A model generated the notes under the pieces. That model saw nothing but the letters and a program-made list of their open reading frames with translations, was not told where the DNA came from and searched no databases. Of a DNA stretch of 64,000 bases, positions 16,108 through 24,642 are shown in pieces. The stretch's first letter is position 1. Every line of letters starts with the position of its first letter. The position numbers and the translations under genes are program-made. This stretch comes from Streptomyces noursei (GTDB lineage Bacteria; Actinomycetota; Actinomycetes; Streptomycetales; Streptomycetaceae), in the NCBI RefSeq assembly GCF_001646665.1, contig NZ_LWBU01000091.1:62001-126000 (forward strand), in the 5' to 3' direction.

Positions 16108-17919
16108 ATGCCCACCCCCGCCGACCATCCCGTGCCCGCGCTGCCCGACGTGGCCCCCGCAGCATGGCGGGAGGCCAACCGACGACTTCTCGCCAAAGCG
16201 ATAGGCGAGTGGTGCTTCGAGGACATGCTCAAGGCGGTGGAAACCGGTGACGGCGGTTACCGCATCGACCTTGACAGCGGCACCACCTACGCGTTCACGG
16301 CCGCGCCGGGCGCGTTCGGCTGGCTGCGCGTCGACCCGGCGTCGATCACCCGCACCGCCACCAGCATGCTGGGCAACAGCATCGCCCAACCGGCTTGGGA
16401 CGCGCAGGAGTTCCTGATCGAGGCCGCGTCGACCATCGGCAGCGACCCGTCGACCGTCGCCACGTACTTCACCGAACTGTCCGCCACCCTCGCCGTCGAC
16501 GCAGCCCGGATCACCCACGGCGGCGAGACGGTGGCCGAGATGCGCGCCCTGGACCACACCGAGCTGGAGTGCCGCATGACCGGGCACAACCTCCTCGTGG
16601 CCAACAAGGGACGCATCGGCTTCTCCGCCACCGACGTGCGCCGTTACGCCCCCGAGTCCGCGCAGTCCCTGAAACTCCGCTGGGTGGCCGTCCACCGCGG
16701 GCTGGCCGAGTTCCGCGGCACCTCGGAGCTGTCCGAAAAGAACATCCTCGCGGCGGAGCTGGACGACGAGACCCGGGCCCGGTTCACCGCCGTCCTCCAG
16801 GAGGCGGGCGTCGATCCCGAGGGCTACGTCTGGATGCCGGTGCACCCCTGGCAGTGGGACCACGCCGTGCAGATCCTGCACGCCGCCGACGTGGCGCAGC
16901 GCCGCATCGTCCCGCTGGGCGAGAGCCCGGACGCGTATCTGCCCGGACAGTCCATCCGGACCATGGCCAACGTCACCACGCCCGAGCGGTTCGACGTCAA
17001 ACTCCCCCTGAAGATCCTCAACACCCTCGTCTGGCGCGGCATCCCGCCGCACTGCACGATGGGCGCGCCCGTCGTCACCCAGTGGCTGCGCGGCCTCGTG
17101 GAGCGCGACGCATTCCTGACCGAGGAGTGCCGCACCGTCTTCCTCGGCGAGGTCGCCTCGGTGACCGTCCGCCATCCCTACCTCACGCGGCTCGACGACG
17201 CGCCCTACCAGCACCTCGAAACGCTCGGCTGCATCTGGCGGGACTCGGTGTCGGCGCGCCGGGACCCCGGCGAGCGGGTGCGGACCTTCGCCTCGCTGCT
17301 GCACGTCGACCACACGGGCGACGCGTTCGTCGCCGAACTCGTCCGTGCCTCGGGGCTCGACCCGCAGGAGTGGCTGCGGCGCCTCTTCGACACCCTGCTC
17401 GTGCCGATCATGCACGTGCTGTACCGGTACGGCGTCACCTTCAACCCGCACGGGCAGAACACGCTCATCGGGTACGACGAGAACGACGTCCCCGCCCGCC
17501 TGTACCTGAAGGACTTCGTGGACGACGTGTGCGTGTCGTTCACCGACGTGCCCGAGCGCGGCCCGGAGCCGGACGGGCACGACCACGTGCTCCCCCGCAA
17601 ACACCCCTCGATCATCAAGCAGCACGTCGTCGACCAGGTCTTCGTGGGCCACTTCCGCTACCTCGCGCCGCTCTGCGCCGACCAGCTCGGCGTACCGGAG
17701 AAGACGTTCTGGCGCCTGGTGCGGCAGACGATCCTCGACTTCCAGCGGCGGTTCCCCGAGCTGTCCGAGCGGTTCGCCGAGTACGACCTGCTCACCCCGG
17801 AGATCCCCCGCTACGGCCTCAACCGCGACCGGATCGTGGTGACCCGGTACACCGACCGCGCACTGCGCCACGCGCTCCACCCGAACGGCACGCACCCCAA
17901 CCCGCTGGCCGAGCACTGA
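16108..17919 (+). CDS. NIS siderophore synthetase, IucA/IucC family (first of two)
   Basis: This 603-aa protein is read from the ATG at 16108 (GGAG 8 bases upstream). A TTG at 16054 is open but lies only 12 bases after the iron box. It has IucA/IucC-domain signatures: MTGHNLLVANKGRIGF (nucleotide-binding region), WMPVHPWQWDH, KLPLKILNTLVWRG and the C-terminal FhuF/IucC-type half with GVTFNPHGQNTL and PRLYLKDF-like segments. NIS synthetases adenylate a carboxylate such as citrate and join it to an amine or hydroxylamine. It leads a five-gene operon with overlaps of 4 bp in the later junctions. Confidence 0.9.
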   Translation: MPTPADHPVPALPDVAPAAWREANRRLLAKAIGEWCFEDMLKAVETGDGGYRIDLDSGTTYAFTAAPGAFGWLRVDPASITRTATSMLGNSIAQPAWDAQEFLIEAASTIGSDPSTVATYFTELSATLAVDAARITHGGETVAEMRALDHTELECRMTGHNLLVANKGRIGFSATDVRRYAPESAQSLKLRWVAVHRGLAEFRGTSELSEKNILAAELDDETRARFTAVLQEAGVDPEGYVWMPVHPWQWDHAVQILHAADVAQRRIVPLGESPDAYLPGQSIRTMANVTTPERFDVKLPLKILNTLVWRGIPPHCTMGAPVVTQWLRGLVERDAFLTEECRTVFLGEVASVTVRHPYLTRLDDAPYQHLETLGCIWRDSVSARRDPGERVRTFASLLHVDHTGDAFVAELVRASGLDPQEWLRRLFDTLLVPIMHVLYRYGVTFNPHGQNTLIGYDENDVPARLYLKDFVDDVCVSFTDVPERGPEPDGHDHVLPRKHPSIIKQHVVDQVFVGHFRYLAPLCADQLGVPEKTFWRLVRQTILDFQRRFPELSERFAEYDLLTPEIPRYGLNRDRIVVTRYTDRALRHALHPNGTHPNPLAEH

Positions 17920-17930
17920 GGAGACCGGGC

Positions 17931-19469
17931 GTGACACCGCTGACCGGGACACGGCCCCCGCTGTCCCCCTTCCCCCCTGCCCTGCTGGCCGGTTCCCACG
18001 AGGGGCTCGCCGAGGTCCTGGCCACGCTCGCCGAGGCGGTCGACACCGCGGCGGCCGCGCGCAGGCCGGACGGCCCCGTCCCGGCGGGCACCCCCGCCGA
18101 GGTCCTCGCCGCCGCCTCCCGGGCACTGGGCCCCGCCGAACTCCCCACCGAGGGGCTCGGCTCCAAGGCCGCGCTCCAGCTGCTGACGACCCTGCTGGTC
18201 GAGGGCGGCATCGACCTGGCCCACCCCAGGGCCGCCGCCCACCTCCAGCCGCCCTCGCTGGCCGTCGCCGTCGCCGCCGACGCCCTGGCGAGCGCCGGCA
18301 ACGCCTCCCTGGACACCTACGACTCCGGGGCCTCCGCACTCGCCGTGGAGCGCTGGCTCATCGGCGTACTGATCCGCCTGGCCGGCCTCGGGGAACGCGC
18401 CGACGGCGTCCTGACGCCCGGCGGCTCCCTCTCCAACCTGATGGGCCTGCTGCTGGCCCGGGACGCCGCCGCGCTGCACAGGGGTGTCGACGCCCGTGAG
18501 CAGGGCGTGGCGGCGCTGCCCGGACCGGTGGTGTTCTGCTCGGAACTCGCCCACTTCTCCACCCACCGCGCCTGCGCCGCCCTCGGGCTGGGCGAGGCCG
18601 CCGTGCACACGGTGCCGGTCGACGAGCACCGCCGCATGCGGCCGGACGCGCTGGCCGCCGCCCTGGACGCGCTCGGCCCGGACCGGACGCCGATCGCGGT
18701 GGTGGCCACCGCCGGGACCACCGACTTCGGATCCGTCGACCCGCTGCCGGAGATCGCCGAGATCGCCGCGGGGCACGCCGTGTGGATGCACGTCGACGCC
18801 GCCTACGGGTTCGGCACGCTCTTCTCGCGGCGCCTGGCCGACCGCATGGCCGGACTGGAGCTGGCCGACTCGGTCACGCTCGACCTGCACAAGATCGGCT
18901 GGCAGCCCGCCGCCACCAGCGTCCTGCTGGTCTCCGACACGACCGCGTTCACCTCGCTGGACCGCCAGGTCGCCTACCTCAACCCGGTGGACGACACCGA
19001 AGCCGGGTACGACGGGCTCCTCGGCCGCAGCCTGCAGACCACCCGCCGCCCCGACGCCGTCAAGGCGGCCGCCACGCTGCTGGCGTACGGCCGGGACGGC
19101 ATGGGCCGGATGGTCGACGCGTGCCACGACCTCGCCCGCCACGCCGAGCGGCGCATCCTCGCGGAACCCGAGCTGGAACTGGTCGCCCCGGCCGAACTGA
19201 CCACCGTGCTGTTCCGCTACCGCGCCCAGGACCCGGCCCTCTCCGACGCGCTGAACGGCGCGCTGCGCCGCCGGCTGCTGGAGTCGGGCACCGCCCTCAT
19301 CGGGCGCACCGGGGCCCGGACCGGCGGGCCCGGCTCGCCCGAGCGGGTGTGCCTGAAGTTCACCCTGCTCAACCCCACCGCCACCACCGACGACATCGAC
19401 GGCCTCGTGGACACCGTCCTCGACGCCGGCCGCACCTGTGAACGACTCATCGAGGAGGGCGCCGCATGA
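17931..19469 (+). CDS. PLP-dependent group II amino acid decarboxylase (siderophore diamine supply)
   Basis: This 512-aa protein starts at GTG (17931) after TGAGGAGACC. It has the group II decarboxylase features: LTPGGSLSNLMGLLLARD, WMHVDAAYGFG, and the PLP lysine in LDLHKIGWQP. The family includes DesA (lysine to cadaverine) and RhbB (2,4-diaminobutyrate to 1,3-diaminopropane). No diaminobutyrate aminotransferase is encoded nearby, which favours lysine or ornithine, though an ectoine-pathway enzyme could supply diaminobutyrate. Its product would be the diamine that is hydroxylated and acylated by the genes downstream. The stop overlaps the next ATG as ATGA. Confidence 0.88.
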   Translation: MTPLTGTRPPLSPFPPALLAGSHEGLAEVLATLAEAVDTAAAARRPDGPVPAGTPAEVLAAASRALGPAELPTEGLGSKAALQLLTTLLVEGGIDLAHPRAAAHLQPPSLAVAVAADALASAGNASLDTYDSGASALAVERWLIGVLIRLAGLGERADGVLTPGGSLSNLMGLLLARDAAALHRGVDAREQGVAALPGPVVFCSELAHFSTHRACAALGLGEAAVHTVPVDEHRRMRPDALAAALDALGPDRTPIAVVATAGTTDFGSVDPLPEIAEIAAGHAVWMHVDAAYGFGTLFSRRLADRMAGLELADSVTLDLHKIGWQPAATSVLLVSDTTAFTSLDRQVAYLNPVDDTEAGYDGLLGRSLQTTRRPDAVKAAATLLAYGRDGMGRMVDACHDLARHAERRILAEPELELVAPAELTTVLFRYRAQDPALSDALNGALRRRLLESGTALIGRTGARTGGPGSPERVCLKFTLLNPTATTDDIDGLVDTVLDAGRTCERLIEEGAA

Positions 19470-21262
19470 GCATCACCACCACGGCGGCAACCACCACCCG
19501 GGCCGCCGAGGCCGATCCGCTGCACGGGCCCGACGCCCGGGGCGCCGCCGAGCACGCCCACATCGAGGCCCTGCTCCGGTGCTGGCTGCGCGAGACCGGC
19601 ACCCCCGTCGCGCCCGGCCCGCTGCGGGTGGAGCTGCCCACCGCGGGGCTCGCCCTGGTCACCGAGGTGACGCACTGCTCCCCCACCGGCTGGCACCGGT
19701 TCGGCCCCGCCCGCCTGGAGGGCCCCGGCGGGCCGCTCGGCCCGGCCGCCGACCCGGTGACGGCCGTCGCGCTGCTGTCCACCGAGGCGGCGGTGCGCGG
19801 CGGCAGCCGCCCCGGCGGCGTCCCGGCCGGCGAGGTCGCCGATCTGGTGGAGCGCACCGCCGAATCCGTGCGCCGGGTCGCCACGTTCATCTCCGAACGG
19901 CGCGCCCACCCGGAGCCGCCGCCCGGCACGGACGGCTTCCTCGACGCGGAACAGGCTCTGCTGCTGGGCCACTTGAACCACCCGGCGCCCAAGAGCCGCG
20001 ACGGCATCTCGGACCACGACGCCGCCGCCTTCTCGCCGGAGCTGCGCGGCTCGTTCCGGCTGCACTGGTTCGCCGCCGACGCGTCGGTGGTCTCGCACGA
20101 CGCGGTCGACGAGGCACCCTCGCTGGCGGGCCGCGACACGGTGGCCCTCCTCGCCGACCTGGCCGGCCGGCGGCCGGACGACGGTACGGTGCTGGTGCCC
20201 GCGCACCCCTGGCAGGCCCGCGACCTGCTGCACCGCCCCCGGATCAAGGCGCTCGTCGCGTCGGGGGCGCTGCGGCCGCTCGGTGAGCTGGGCCCCGAGT
20301 GGTGGCCCACCTCCAGCGTGCGGACCGTGTACCGGCCGGACGCCGAGGTGATGCTGAAACTCTCGCTCGGGCTGCGGCTGACCAACTCCCGCCGCGAGTC
20401 GACCCGTACGGAGCTGCGCCGGGGCCTGGAGATCAACCGGCTCCTCGACGCCGGGTACGCCGAGAGCACCTTCCGGGCGCACCCAGGCTTCGCCATCACC
20501 CGCGACCCGGCGTGGCTCGCGGTGGACGAGCCCGGCCGCGCCGGGGGCCCGGACGTCACCGGCCTCGACGTCGCCGTGCGGGAGGTCCCGGACGGCATCG
20601 CCGACCTGCGCTGCCTGGTCGGCCTGGTCGCCCCGCGGCCCGGCATCGGCCGCAGCGCGCTGGGCGAACTGGTCGCCGCGCTCGGCCCGGGCGCGGCCGA
20701 GGAGTGGACGGCCGACTACACCGACAAGGTGCTGGTGCCGATGCTGCACCTGTACGCCGCGACCGGCATCGGCCTGGAGGCCCACCAGCAGAACACCCTG
20801 GTACGGCTGGACGCGGCGGGCCGGGTCACCGGCTCCACGTTCCGCGACAACCAGGGTTACTACCTGGCGACGTCGTATCTGCCCGGGCTGCTGGAGCGGC
20901 TGGGCGCGGACTCCTCGACGCTGGCCGTCGTCGACGACGCCCTCGTCGACGACCGGCTCTCGTACTACCTGCTGCGCAACCAGGCGCTGTCGGTCGTGGG
21001 CTGCCTCGCCGTCGACGGGCTGGCGGACGAGCGGGACCTGCTCGCCGTGCTCGCCGGCCGGCTGCGGGCCGCGCTGCCTGCGCTCGCCGAGGCCGGGCCG
21101 GACGGCGACCGGCTGGCGCGCCGCTGGCTGGAGGCCGGCACGCTGCCGTGCAAGGGCAACCTGCTGACCCGGCTGCACGGCATCGACGAGGTGCTCGCCC
21201 CGCTCGACGCCCAGTCCGTCTACCTCGACGCCCCCAACCCCCTCCAGGAGGCCACCGCATGA
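19466..21262 (+). CDS. NIS siderophore synthetase, IucA/IucC family (second of two)
   Basis: This 598-aa paralogue of the first synthetase has LNHPAPKSRDGISDHDAAAF, LVPAHPWQARDLL, SSVRTVYRPDAEVMLKLSL and GLEAHQQNTLVRLD motifs. Two synthetases in one operon fit stepwise condensation of two hydroxamate arms onto one dicarboxylate, as IucA and IucC do for aerobactin and RhbC/RhbF for rhizobactin/schizokinen-type molecules. It overlaps the decarboxylase and acyltransferase genes by 4 bp each. Confidence 0.9.
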   Translation: MSITTTAATTTRAAEADPLHGPDARGAAEHAHIEALLRCWLRETGTPVAPGPLRVELPTAGLALVTEVTHCSPTGWHRFGPARLEGPGGPLGPAADPVTAVALLSTEAAVRGGSRPGGVPAGEVADLVERTAESVRRVATFISERRAHPEPPPGTDGFLDAEQALLLGHLNHPAPKSRDGISDHDAAAFSPELRGSFRLHWFAADASVVSHDAVDEAPSLAGRDTVALLADLAGRRPDDGTVLVPAHPWQARDLLHRPRIKALVASGALRPLGELGPEWWPTSSVRTVYRPDAEVMLKLSLGLRLTNSRRESTRTELRRGLEINRLLDAGYAESTFRAHPGFAITRDPAWLAVDEPGRAGGPDVTGLDVAVREVPDGIADLRCLVGLVAPRPGIGRSALGELVAALGPGAAEEWTADYTDKVLVPMLHLYAATGIGLEAHQQNTLVRLDAAGRVTGSTFRDNQGYYLATSYLPGLLERLGADSSTLAVVDDALVDDRLSYYLLRNQALSVVGCLAVDGLADERDLLAVLAGRLRAALPALAEAGPDGDRLARRWLEAGTLPCKGNLLTRLHGIDEVLAPLDAQSVYLDAPNPLQEATA

Positions 21263-21843
21263 CCCCGGCACAGTCGGCCGCGCGCACCGTCCCCGGCCCG
21301 CCGCTGCCCTTACTGCCCGCCCCCTGGTCGGCCCGGGTCGCCCGGGCCGAGGGCGCCGACCTCGACCTGGTGCACGGCTGGATGCAGTCGGCGCACATCG
21401 ACGCCTTCTGGCACCAGGCGTGGCCGCGGACACGCTGGTACGAGGAGATCGCCGGGCACCTCGCGGGGGACGCGATCCTGCCGGTCCTGGTCGACCTGGA
21501 CGGCCGGCCGCTCGCGTACCTCGAGGTGTACCGGGTGGTCAGGGACCGGCTCGCCGGGCACTACGCCGAACTGCCGCACGACCTGGGCGTCCACATCGCG
21601 ATCGGTGAGGAGGGCCGGACCGGCAAGGGGCTCGGCCGGGCCCTGCTGCGGGCCGTGGCGGAGGGCCTGCTGGTGGCCGACCCGGACTGCGCCCGGGTGG
21701 TCGCCGAGCCCGACGTGGCCAACGCGCCGTCGCTGAGGGCGTTCGAGGCGGCGGGCTTCCGTCCCGCCGGGGAGGTCGTCTTCCCCGACAAGACCGCCGC
21801 CCTGATGGTCCACCCCCGCCGTGAGGAGGACATGCCCCGATGA
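21259..21843 (+). CDS. Siderophore hydroxylamine N-acyltransferase (GNAT, IucB/DesC-like)
   Basis: This 194-aa protein has the AlcB/IucB-type acyltransferase sequence: HIDAFWHQAWPRTRWYEEI, LAYLEVYRVVRDRL, HDLGVHIAIGEE, and a GNAT acetyl-CoA loop at GRTGKGLGRALL. It should acylate the N-hydroxylated diamine to form the hydroxamate arm, with acetyl or another short acyl-CoA as donor. It starts inside the stop of the second synthetase (ATGA) and its own stop overlaps the monooxygenase start (ATGA). Confidence 0.9.
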   Translation: MTPAQSAARTVPGPPLPLLPAPWSARVARAEGADLDLVHGWMQSAHIDAFWHQAWPRTRWYEEIAGHLAGDAILPVLVDLDGRPLAYLEVYRVVRDRLAGHYAELPHDLGVHIAIGEEGRTGKGLGRALLRAVAEGLLVADPDCARVVAEPDVANAPSLRAFEAAGFRPAGEVVFPDKTAALMVHPRREEDMPR

Positions 21844-23165
21844 CCGGTACCGTCCCGACCGGTGACCACGACGTGGTCGCCATCGGCTGCGGCCCCTTCA
21901 ACCTGGGGCTCGCCGCGCTGGCCTCGACCGTCGACGACGTCGACCTGGTCGTCCTGGAGGAGCAGCCCGAACTCACCTGGCACCGCGGGATGATGTTCGG
22001 CGACGCGTCGATGCAGGTGAACTTCCTCGCCGACCTCGTCACCCTCGTCGCCCCCTGGCACCCCCTGTCGTTCCTCGCCTACCTGCACGACATGGACCGG
22101 CTGTACACGTTCACCGTGCGGGAGAACTTCTTCCCCTCGCGCCGCGAGTACGAGGACTACCTGCGCTGGGCGGCGGCGAAGCTGCCCTCGGTCCGCTTCT
22201 CGCACCGGGTGGAGGAGGTGCGGTGGGACGCGGGCGAGCAGCGGTTCACCGTGGACGCGGTACGCGGTGACGGCACCCGGCTGCGGATGCGCGCCCGGGA
22301 CCTGGTGGTGGGCATCGGTACCGCTCCGTACGTCCCGGAGGCGCTGGCGGGCCTGCCGGAGCCGATGCTGCTGCACACCTCCGAGTACCTGTACCGGGCG
22401 GACGACGTGGCCGCCGCGGGGAAGGTGACGGTGGTCGGGTCCGGGCAGTCGGGCGCCGAGGTGGCGGTGGACCTGCTGGGGCGGAACGTGGCGGGCGGGC
22501 CGGCGGTCAGCTGGCTGACCCGCACGTCGTCGTTCGCCCCGCTCGACTACACCAAGATGAATCTGGAGCTGACGACCCCGGCGTACATGCAGTACTTCCA
22601 CTCCCTGCCCGAGCAGGTCCGCGACCGGTTGGTGAAGGAGCAGTGGCAGTTCTACAAGGGCATCTCCACCGACACCCTGGAGGAGATCCACGAGCTGCTG
22701 TACCGGCGCCAGCTGGAGCACGGCCTGGCGGAGGTGGAGCTGCGGTTCGGCATCACCGTCGAGTCGGCGTCCGTCGACGCCGGCACGGGCCGGGCGGTAC
22801 TGACGTGCCGTCACCGGGACACCGGGGAGAGCTTCCCGCACACCACAGACCTGGTGGTGGCGGCCACGGGCTACCGCAACCGCACGCCGGGCTTCCTCGC
22901 GCCGGTGGAGGACCTGCTGCTGCGGGACGACCGGGGCCGCCCGCGCGTCCGGGCGGACCACTCGGTCGAGCTCGCCGACGGGGTGAGCGGGCGGGTGTTC
23001 GTGGCCAACGCCGAGATCCACAGCCACGGCGTCTCCGCGCCCAACCTGGACATCGGCGCGGTGCGCAACGCGGCGATCCTCAACGCGGTCACCGGGCGGG
23101 AGGCGTACCGGCTGCCGAAACGGAGCGCGTTCACCAGTTTCGACGTGCCGGGGCGGGTGTCGTGA
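21840..23165 (+). CDS. FAD/NADPH-dependent diamine N-monooxygenase (IucD/DesB-like)
   Basis: This 441-aa flavoprotein has an FAD-binding GCGPFNLGLAAL motif at about residues 17-28, the K/R-oxygenase segment MFGDASMQVNFLADLVTLVAP, an NADPH-binding VVGSGQSGAEVAVDLL at about 200, and the C-terminal VVAATGYRN. It belongs to the lysine/ornithine N-hydroxylase family and would hydroxylate one amino group of the diamine made by the decarboxylase. It closes the operon and is followed after 5 bp by a strong terminator hairpin. Confidence 0.93.
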   Translation: MTGTVPTGDHDVVAIGCGPFNLGLAALASTVDDVDLVVLEEQPELTWHRGMMFGDASMQVNFLADLVTLVAPWHPLSFLAYLHDMDRLYTFTVRENFFPSRREYEDYLRWAAAKLPSVRFSHRVEEVRWDAGEQRFTVDAVRGDGTRLRMRARDLVVGIGTAPYVPEALAGLPEPMLLHTSEYLYRADDVAAAGKVTVVGSGQSGAEVAVDLLGRNVAGGPAVSWLTRTSSFAPLDYTKMNLELTTPAYMQYFHSLPEQVRDRLVKEQWQFYKGISTDTLEEIHELLYRRQLEHGLAEVELRFGITVESASVDAGTGRAVLTCRHRDTGESFPHTTDLVVAATGYRNRTPGFLAPVEDLLLRDDRGRPRVRADHSVELADGVSGRVFVANAEIHSHGVSAPNLDIGAVRNAAILNAVTGREAYRLPKRSAFTSFDVPGRVS

Positions 23166-23170
23166 ACCCG

Positions 23171-23203
23171 GGCCCGCCGGACCGCTGCCCGGTCCGGCGG
23201 GCC
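23171..23203 (+). terminator. Terminator of the siderophore operon
   Basis: A 14-bp perfect stem (GGCCCGCCGGACCG at 23171-23184, complement at 23190-23203) with a 5-nt loop and a short TTT immediately after, starting 5 bp past the last stop codon. Confidence 0.85.
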
Positions 23204-23356
23204 TTTGGTACGTTGATCGTTCCGCAGGAACCGGACGAGGGAGGTCGATGAATATGGCCCGCCAGGCGCTTCACCGGCATGCCCGAATCCGGGTCGGCGC
23301 GCGGCGGTAGCCGCGGGGACGCGACCCGGTCACCCCGCGACGACCTGGAGTGTCAC

Positions 23357-23875
23357 GTGTCCTTCCGCCCCCTGTCCCACCCGCCCGTCCCCGATCCGGC
23401 CACCGACCGCCTCGTGCTGCGGACGTGGTCGCCCGGCGACCTCGACGCCGTCCTGGCCGGCACCCGCCTCCCCCACTTCGCGGAGGACTTCCCCGCCGAG
23501 GGAGACGGCGTCATCGCGGGGTTCGTCCGCGAGGACCCCGCGAGCCTCGGCGTATACGGCCAGCGGCTGATCATCGAACGGGCCGGTGGCCTGGTCGTCG
23601 GCTCGATCGGCCTGTTCCGCACGTCGGCCGGAGGTGTCCTGGAGGTCGGGTACGGCGTCGTCCCCTCCCGCCGCGGCCGGGGCTACGCCTCCGAGGCCAC
23701 CCGGGCCATGGTGGCGCACGCTCTGACCGCGCCGGGCGTGCACACGGTGTGCGCCACGGTGGAGCTGTCGAACCCCGCCTCGGCGCGGGTGCTGGAGAAG
23801 GCCGGGCTGCGGCGCTGGAGCGAGGACGGGACGACCGCCCGCTACCGCACCGCGGCCGCCTCCCCGCACCGGTGA
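23357..23875 (+). CDS. GNAT family N-acetyltransferase (RimJ/RimL-type)
   Basis: This 172-aa protein is read from GTG at 23357, with GGAG 7 bases upstream; an upstream ATG at 23279 is open but encodes no family-like sequence. It begins with PATDRLVLRTWSPGDLDAVL, typical of the Acetyltransf_3 subfamily, and has the acetyl-CoA-binding stretch PSRRGRGYASEATRAMVAHA and a terminal NPASARVLEKAGLRR. It probably acetylates an amine on a protein or small molecule; the substrate is unknown. It stands alone between two hairpins. Confidence 0.88.
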   Translation: MSFRPLSHPPVPDPATDRLVLRTWSPGDLDAVLAGTRLPHFAEDFPAEGDGVIAGFVREDPASLGVYGQRLIIERAGGLVVGSIGLFRTSAGGVLEVGYGVVPSRRGRGYASEATRAMVAHALTAPGVHTVCATVELSNPASARVLEKAGLRRWSEDGTTARYRTAAASPHR

Positions 23876-23881
23876 TCCCCG

Positions 23882-23918
23882 CCCGCCGGGCCCGTCGCTC
23901 CCCGACGGGCCCGGCGGG
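23882..23918 (+). terminator. Terminator after the GNAT gene
   Basis: A 16-bp perfect stem (CCCGCCGGGCCCGTCG at 23882-23897, complement at 23903-23918) with a 5-nt loop, 6 bp after the stop codon. Confidence 0.8.
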
Positions 23919-23985
23919 TGTCGCCCGCCCCGTCGGCGGTACCCGTCACCCCGGGGTGCACCCGAGACGGAGGCGAGGCAGCGCG

Positions 23986-24636
23986 ATGCGTTTCCAGGAC
24001 CGCAGGGAGGCCGGCCGGGAGCTGGCCGCCCCCCTGGTCGAGCGGCAGCGGAGCGGCCTGCTGGAGAACCCGGTGGTGCTGGCCCTGCCGCGCGGGGGCG
24101 TGCCGGTGGCCGACGAGATCGCCGGGGCGCTGCGGGCGCCCCTGGACGTGCTCGTCGTCCGCAAGATCGGCGCGCCGTTCAATCCGGAGGTCGGGATCGG
24201 CGCCCTGGTCGGCGAGGAGCCGCCGGTCTTCGACGAGCGGGCGCTCGCGGTGCTCGGCCTGACGCCCGAGCAGCTGAGCGGCCGGGTGGACGCCGAGCGG
24301 CGGGAGACGCGCCGCCGTGAGGAGCTGTACCGCGGCGGCCGTCCGGCTCCCGTGCTCCGCGGGCGGACCGTGGTGGTGGTCGACGACGGGCTGGCCACCG
24401 GGGTCACCGCGCGGGCCGCGCTGCGGGCCGTACGGGCCGCCGCCCCGGCCCGGCTGCTGCTGGCCGTGCCGGTCTGCTCGCACCAGGCGACGGAGGCGCT
24501 GCGCGAGGAGGCCGACGAGATCGTGTACGTGTACCAGCCGCCGTACTTCGAGGCCGTGGGGCAGTGGTACGACGACTTCGCGCAGCTCACCGACGACGAG
24601 GTGGTACGGACGCTGCGGCAGCCGCACGGCGGCTGA
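23986..24636 (+). CDS. Phosphoribosyltransferase-domain protein
   Basis: This 216-aa protein starts at ATG (23986) with GGAGGCGAG upstream. It shows the PRTase fold: VVLALPRGGVPVADEIAGAL, VVRKIGAPFNPEVGIGALV, and the PRPP-binding motif VVVVDDGLATGVTARAALRA. The C-terminus (VPVCSHQATEALREEADEIVY, then YFEAVGQWYDDFAQLTDDEV) matches the short predicted phosphoribosyltransferases found widely in actinobacteria, sometimes fused to a dienelactone-hydrolase domain. The biochemical role of this subgroup is not established. It is convergent with ctaD, with a 6-bp gap. Confidence 0.88.
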   Translation: MRFQDRREAGRELAAPLVERQRSGLLENPVVLALPRGGVPVADEIAGALRAPLDVLVVRKIGAPFNPEVGIGALVGEEPPVFDERALAVLGLTPEQLSGRVDAERRETRRREELYRGGRPAPVLRGRTVVVVDDGLATGVTARAALRAVRAAAPARLLLAVPVCSHQATEALREEADEIVYVYQPPYFEAVGQWYDDFAQLTDDEVVRTLRQPHGG

Positions 24637-24642
24637 CGCCGG

